A stretch of DNA of 64,000 bases, taken from Rhodococcus sp. B50. GTDB taxonomy: Bacteria; Actinomycetota; Actinomycetes; Mycobacteriales; Mycobacteriaceae. Shown here piece by piece: positions 61,393 through 64,000 of the stretch. The stretch's first letter is position 1. Each line of letters starts with the position of its first letter. The notes under the pieces were generated by a model. That model was not told where the DNA came from, made no database searches, and worked only from the letters and a program-made list of their open reading frames with translations. The stretch is taken from contig NZ_WPAG02000002.1 of NCBI RefSeq assembly GCF_013602415.1, positions 3,723,480 through 3,787,479 on the forward strand. Direction: 5' to 3'. The translations under genes and the position numbers were made by a program.

Positions 61393-62571
61393 TCAGCGGC
61401 TGTCCGAGATGGAGAGCTCTTCGGCGAGCAATTCGGCGAAGGTGTAGGTGCCGGTCGGCTGGTCGTCCTGGCCGAGCAGGTACAGCCGCTTCACGGCGAT
61501 GAGGATCGCCTCGGCGATGATGTCGCGGCTGCGCGGATCGGCGAGCAGCGAGGCGTCGTGCTCGTTGGTGAGGTAACCGAGATCGATCTGCACCGTGGGC
61601 ATGTTGGTCAGGCGCAGCAGGTCCCAGGTGCGGCCGTGGCTACGGCAGTCCTGCAGGGTCGTGCGGGCGACGATCTCGCGCTGTATGTAGCCGGAGAGCA
61701 CCTGGCCGATCATCGACTCGGAACCGTGCGAGTTGCCGTAGTGGAAGCTCGCGATTCCGTTCGCCGCAGGGCTACGGCTCGCATCGCAGCGCAGCGAGAT
61801 CATGAGGTCGGCGCCGAAGGCATTGGACGTGCCCGCGCGTTCGATGTCGGTCGGATTCATGTGGTACGGCCGCGACAGGAAGGTCTCCATGCCTGTCGCC
61901 GCCATCCGGCCCTCGAGCCGGCGTGCGAGATCCCACAGGATGTCGGCCTCAGAGATGGGACCGTGAGGGCTCGGCACGATGATGCCGTGGGTGTTGCCCC
62001 CGAGACCGGGATCGATGACGATGCGCTTGCCGCTGAGCTGCGGCCCGGAGCGGCGGACGATCTCTTCCTCGCTGATCGCGTGGGGCGAACCGCCCGATAC
62101 GCGGGTGCCGAGCAGTTCGAGCGCGCGCAGGGTCTCGGCACCGCAGATGCCGTCGGAGGCGAGGCCGATCTCGCGCTGGAAGGAGCACAGCCCTTCGTGC
62201 GTCTTCGGACCGAAGTAACCGTCCACCCGGTCGACGTAGAAACCGAGATCCTGCAGACGGGTCTGCAGGGCCGCGACATCGTCTCCGTAGAGCGGAGCGG
62301 AGAGCTGATACATCAGGGTGCGCGCACCGAGCTTGTACGACGCTTCCTTCAAGGAGCGATAGGTCGCGGGGCCGACGATCCCGTCGACGAGCAGACCGCG
62401 TTGCTGCTGGAACGCACGCACAGCTCCGTCGAGTTCACGATCGAATGGGACGTCCGATCCCATCCAGTCACCCGATTCCTCGGGCACGTTGTGGAGGAAG
62501 CCCAGGCCGGCCAAGGTGCTCCGGATCTCGGCGACAGCCGGACCGTGGTCGCCGTGACGAAGAGGGCGCAT
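61393..62571 (-). CDS. cwlM: CwlM-like pseudo-amidase (peptidoglycan-synthesis regulator)
   Basis: A 392-residue protein: two peptidoglycan-binding domains (about 8-70 and 85-150; YGDDVAALQTRLQDLGFYVD, DGYFGP) and an amidase_3 fold (about 165-390). The zinc ligand His of DPGHGG is Leu here (DPGLGG) and the HADA-type His is Arg (SLRCDA), so catalysis is unlikely. In mycobacteria CwlM is such a non-enzymatic protein that, when phosphorylated by PknB, activates MurA. ATG 62571. It lies 135 bases after trxA. Confidence 0.93.
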   Translation of the reverse strand: MRPLRHGDHGPAVAEIRSTLAGLGFLHNVPEESGDWMGSDVPFDRELDGAVRAFQQQRGLLVDGIVGPATYRSLKEASYKLGARTLMYQLSAPLYGDDVAALQTRLQDLGFYVDRVDGYFGPKTHEGLCSFQREIGLASDGICGAETLRALELLGTRVSGGSPHAISEEEIVRRSGPQLSGKRIVIDPGLGGNTHGIIVPSPHGPISEADILWDLARRLEGRMAATGMETFLSRPYHMNPTDIERAGTSNAFGADLMISLRCDASRSPAANGIASFHYGNSHGSESMIGQVLSGYIQREIVARTTLQDCRSHGRTWDLLRLTNMPTVQIDLGYLTNEHDASLLADPRSRDIIAEAILIAVKRLYLLGQDDQPTGTYTFAELLAEELSISDSR

Positions 62572-62648
62572 GTATCGGGCCTTTCCGTGCTGACCGGATC
62601 GGTGCCCGGCATGAGGGGCTGGGCAGCATCGAACGGGGGGTGGATGAA

Positions 62649-62684
62649 GGATGTGCCCGTGCAAACGGGCTCACGGGCACATCC
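62649..62684 (-). terminator. Hairpin after trxA
   Basis: GGATGTGCCCGTG (62649-62661) and CACGGGCACATCC (62672-62684) form a perfect 13-bp stem, loop 10. No clear U-run; likely terminator or processing structure between trxA and cwlM. Confidence 0.65.
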
Positions 62685-62706
62685 GAGCGTTGATCCTGGG
62701 ACGGTA

Positions 62707-63042
62707 CTACAGGACGTCTGCGAGGTCCCGAAGCAACGCCGCCTTGCCCTTGGCCCCCACGATCGTCTTCGTGGGTTTGCCGCCGGAGAAGAGGATCATC
62801 GTGGGGATCGACATGACCTGGTAGTCGCGGGCGGCCGACGGATTGGCGTCGATGTCGAGCTTGGCGACGGTCAGCTTGTCGCCGTGCTCGGCCGCGATCT
62901 CCTCGAGAACCGGAGCGACCATTTTGCACGGACCGCACCAGGTGGCCCAGAAGTCGACGAGGACGGGCTTCTCGGACTGCAGTACGTCCTCGACGAACGA
63001 CGAGTCGGTGATGGTGACGGTGTTGGCGTTGTTGTCGGCCAC
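62707..63042 (-). CDS. trxA: Thioredoxin
   Basis: A 111-residue thioredoxin with the active site WATWCGPCK (about 30-38), cis-Pro SIPTM and the usual fold length. GTG 63042 follows AGGAGA by six bases; an upstream in-frame reading runs into trxB. In mycobacteria the equivalent gene is called trxC. Reduced by the adjacent TrxB; 43 bases after it. Confidence 0.95.
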   Translation of the reverse strand: MADNNANTVTITDSSFVEDVLQSEKPVLVDFWATWCGPCKMVAPVLEEIAAEHGDKLTVAKLDIDANPSAARDYQVMSIPTMILFSGGKPTKTIVGAKGKAALLRDLADVL

Positions 63043-63085
63043 GTAGGTCTCCTGAATCTCGGGATGGAATGTGGAAGGGGGTGGA

Positions 63086-64000
63086 TCAGGCTTCGGCGAG
63101 CGTGGGAGCCGCGACCTCGCGGTTCGCGACCAGCCAGCGCTCTGCGTCGATGGACGCCGAGCATCCGGTGCCGGCGGCGGTGATCGCTTGACGGTAGGTG
63201 TGGTCGACGAGGTCGCCCGCGGCGAAGACACCCGGCACGGACGTCGCAGTGGACGGCGCCGAGACCTTCACGTAGCCCTCGTCGTCGAGGTCGACCTGGC
63301 CCTTGACGAGCGAACTACGCGGGTCGTGGCCGACCGCCACGAACAGGCCGGTGACCGGGAGGTCGCTGCGCTCACCGGTGACCGTGTCCTCGAGGACGAG
63401 ATTCGTGACGCTGTTCTCGCCCTGCACCTCGGCGACCTTCGCGTTGGTGACGAAGCGGATCTTCTCGTTGGCGCGGGCGCGCTCGAGCATGATCTTCGAG
63501 GCGCGGAACTCCTCGCGGCGGTGGATGAGGGTGACGCTGCGGGCGAAGCGTGTCAGGAAGGTCGCTTCCTCCATCGCGGAGTCGCCACCGCCGACGACGG
63601 CGATGTCCTGGTCGCGGAAGAAGAAGCCGTCGCAGGTGGCACAGGCGGAGACGCCGCGGCCGAGCAACTGCGACTCACCGGGCACGCCGAGATAGCGCGG
63701 CTCGGCACCCATCGCAAGAATGACGGCGTGGCTGCGGTAGGTCTCGCCATTGGCGACGACCGTCTTGACCGAACCCGTCAGGTCCATCTCGTCGACGTCC
63801 TCGGTGCGCAGATCGGCGCCGAAACGCAGTGCCTGCTCGCGCATCTGATCCATGAGCTCCGGGCCCATGATCCCGTCCTTGAAGCCCGGGAAGTTCTCGA
63901 CCTCGGTGGTGGTCATGAGCTCGCCACCGAACTGGGTTCCCTCGAAGACGAGCGGGGAGAGTTCGGCGCGGGCCGCGTAGATCGCGGCGGTGTATCCGGC
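63086..64000 (-). CDS. trxB: Thioredoxin reductase, partial (N-terminus outside window)
   Basis: The frame is open to base 64000; 304 residues are present and the first part (FAD-binding GxGxxG) is outside. Visible are the CATC redox motif (ACATCDGFF), the NADP-binding [15 protein letters not shown] and the FAD-binding [15 protein letters not shown]. It transfers electrons from NADPH to thioredoxin. Downstream trxA is in the same unit. Confidence 0.96.
   Translation of the reverse strand, partial: AGYTAAIYAARAELSPLVFEGTQFGGELMTTTEVENFPGFKDGIMGPELMDQMREQALRFGADLRTEDVDEMDLTGSVKTVVANGETYRSHAVILAMGAEPRYLGVPGESQLLGRGVSACATCDGFFFRDQDIAVVGGGDSAMEEATFLTRFARSVTLIHRREEFRASKIMLERARANEKIRFVTNAKVAEVQGENSVTNLVLEDTVTGERSDLPVTGLFVAVGHDPRSSLVKGQVDLDDEGYVKVSAPSTATSVPGVFAAGDLVDHTYRQAITAAGTGCSASIDAERWLVANREVAAPTLAEA

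Overview
The window is high-GC actinobacterial DNA spanning a chromosomal origin. Protein sequences and gene order match the Corynebacteriales/Mycobacteriales, and the best overall fit is a Rhodococcus-like organism (inference; no species assignment is possible by eye). The backbone is the dnaA neighbourhood known from Mycobacterium, shown in inverted orientation: fhaA-fhaB-pstP-rodA-pbpA-pknA-pknB, trpG, DUF881, crgA, PH protein, ppiA, cwsA, tRNA-Ala/tRNA-Ile, DUF3566, gyrA, gyrB, dciA, recF, dnaN, oriC, dnaA, rpmH, rnpA, yidD, yidC, jag, rsmG, parA, parB, GNAT, cwlM, trxA, trxB.

Layout. 1-7.9 kb is accessory: the end of a GT87 mannosyltransferase, an AcuI-type reductase, a CsoR-controlled copper operon (csoR-copZ-His-rich exported protein-copA), a DHFR-fold protein and a Cys-rich pentapeptide-repeat protein. 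7.9-18 kb carries tRNA-Leu and the cell-wall/division Ser/Thr phosphosignalling operon. 18-22.5 kb is conserved small envelope and division genes. 22.9-33.9 kb is an accessory insert between cwsA and the tRNA pair: an acyl-CoA dehydrogenase, a secreted lipase divergent from an Hsp70-like tail-anchored protein, a four-gene run encoding a membrane protein, a PCuAC copper chaperone lipoprotein, a Tat-exported DyP peroxidase and an R2-like ligand-binding oxidase, then an FtsX/ABC exporter with a TetR regulator and a distant parS site. 34-48.3 kb is tRNA-Ala, a tiny gene, tRNA-Ile, DUF3566 and gyrA, then an 8.2 kb block separating gyrA from gyrB. That block holds three MHYT-family membrane proteins and a four-gene conservon (cvnA-D). 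48.5-54.4 kb is dciA, recF, dnaN, oriC and dnaA. 54.4-61.3 kb is the rpmH-to-parB region with a parS cluster. 61.4-64 kb is cwlM-trxA-trxB, with trxB cut by the window end.

Most notable observations: (1) a conservon translationally coupled (TAATG) to an MHYT paralogue that has lost its signature motifs; (2) a DyP-R2lox-PCuAC gene cluster with palindromic candidate operators; (3) ten CTCGAG palindromes within 364 bp of the dnaA-dnaN origin, interspersed with DnaA boxes; (4) low-complexity repeat domains in FhaA, DnaA and CvnA; (5) six parS-like sites, one about 24 kb from the main cluster, two of them inside the 5' ends of rsmG and parA. No IS elements, prophage or CRISPR arrays were seen.
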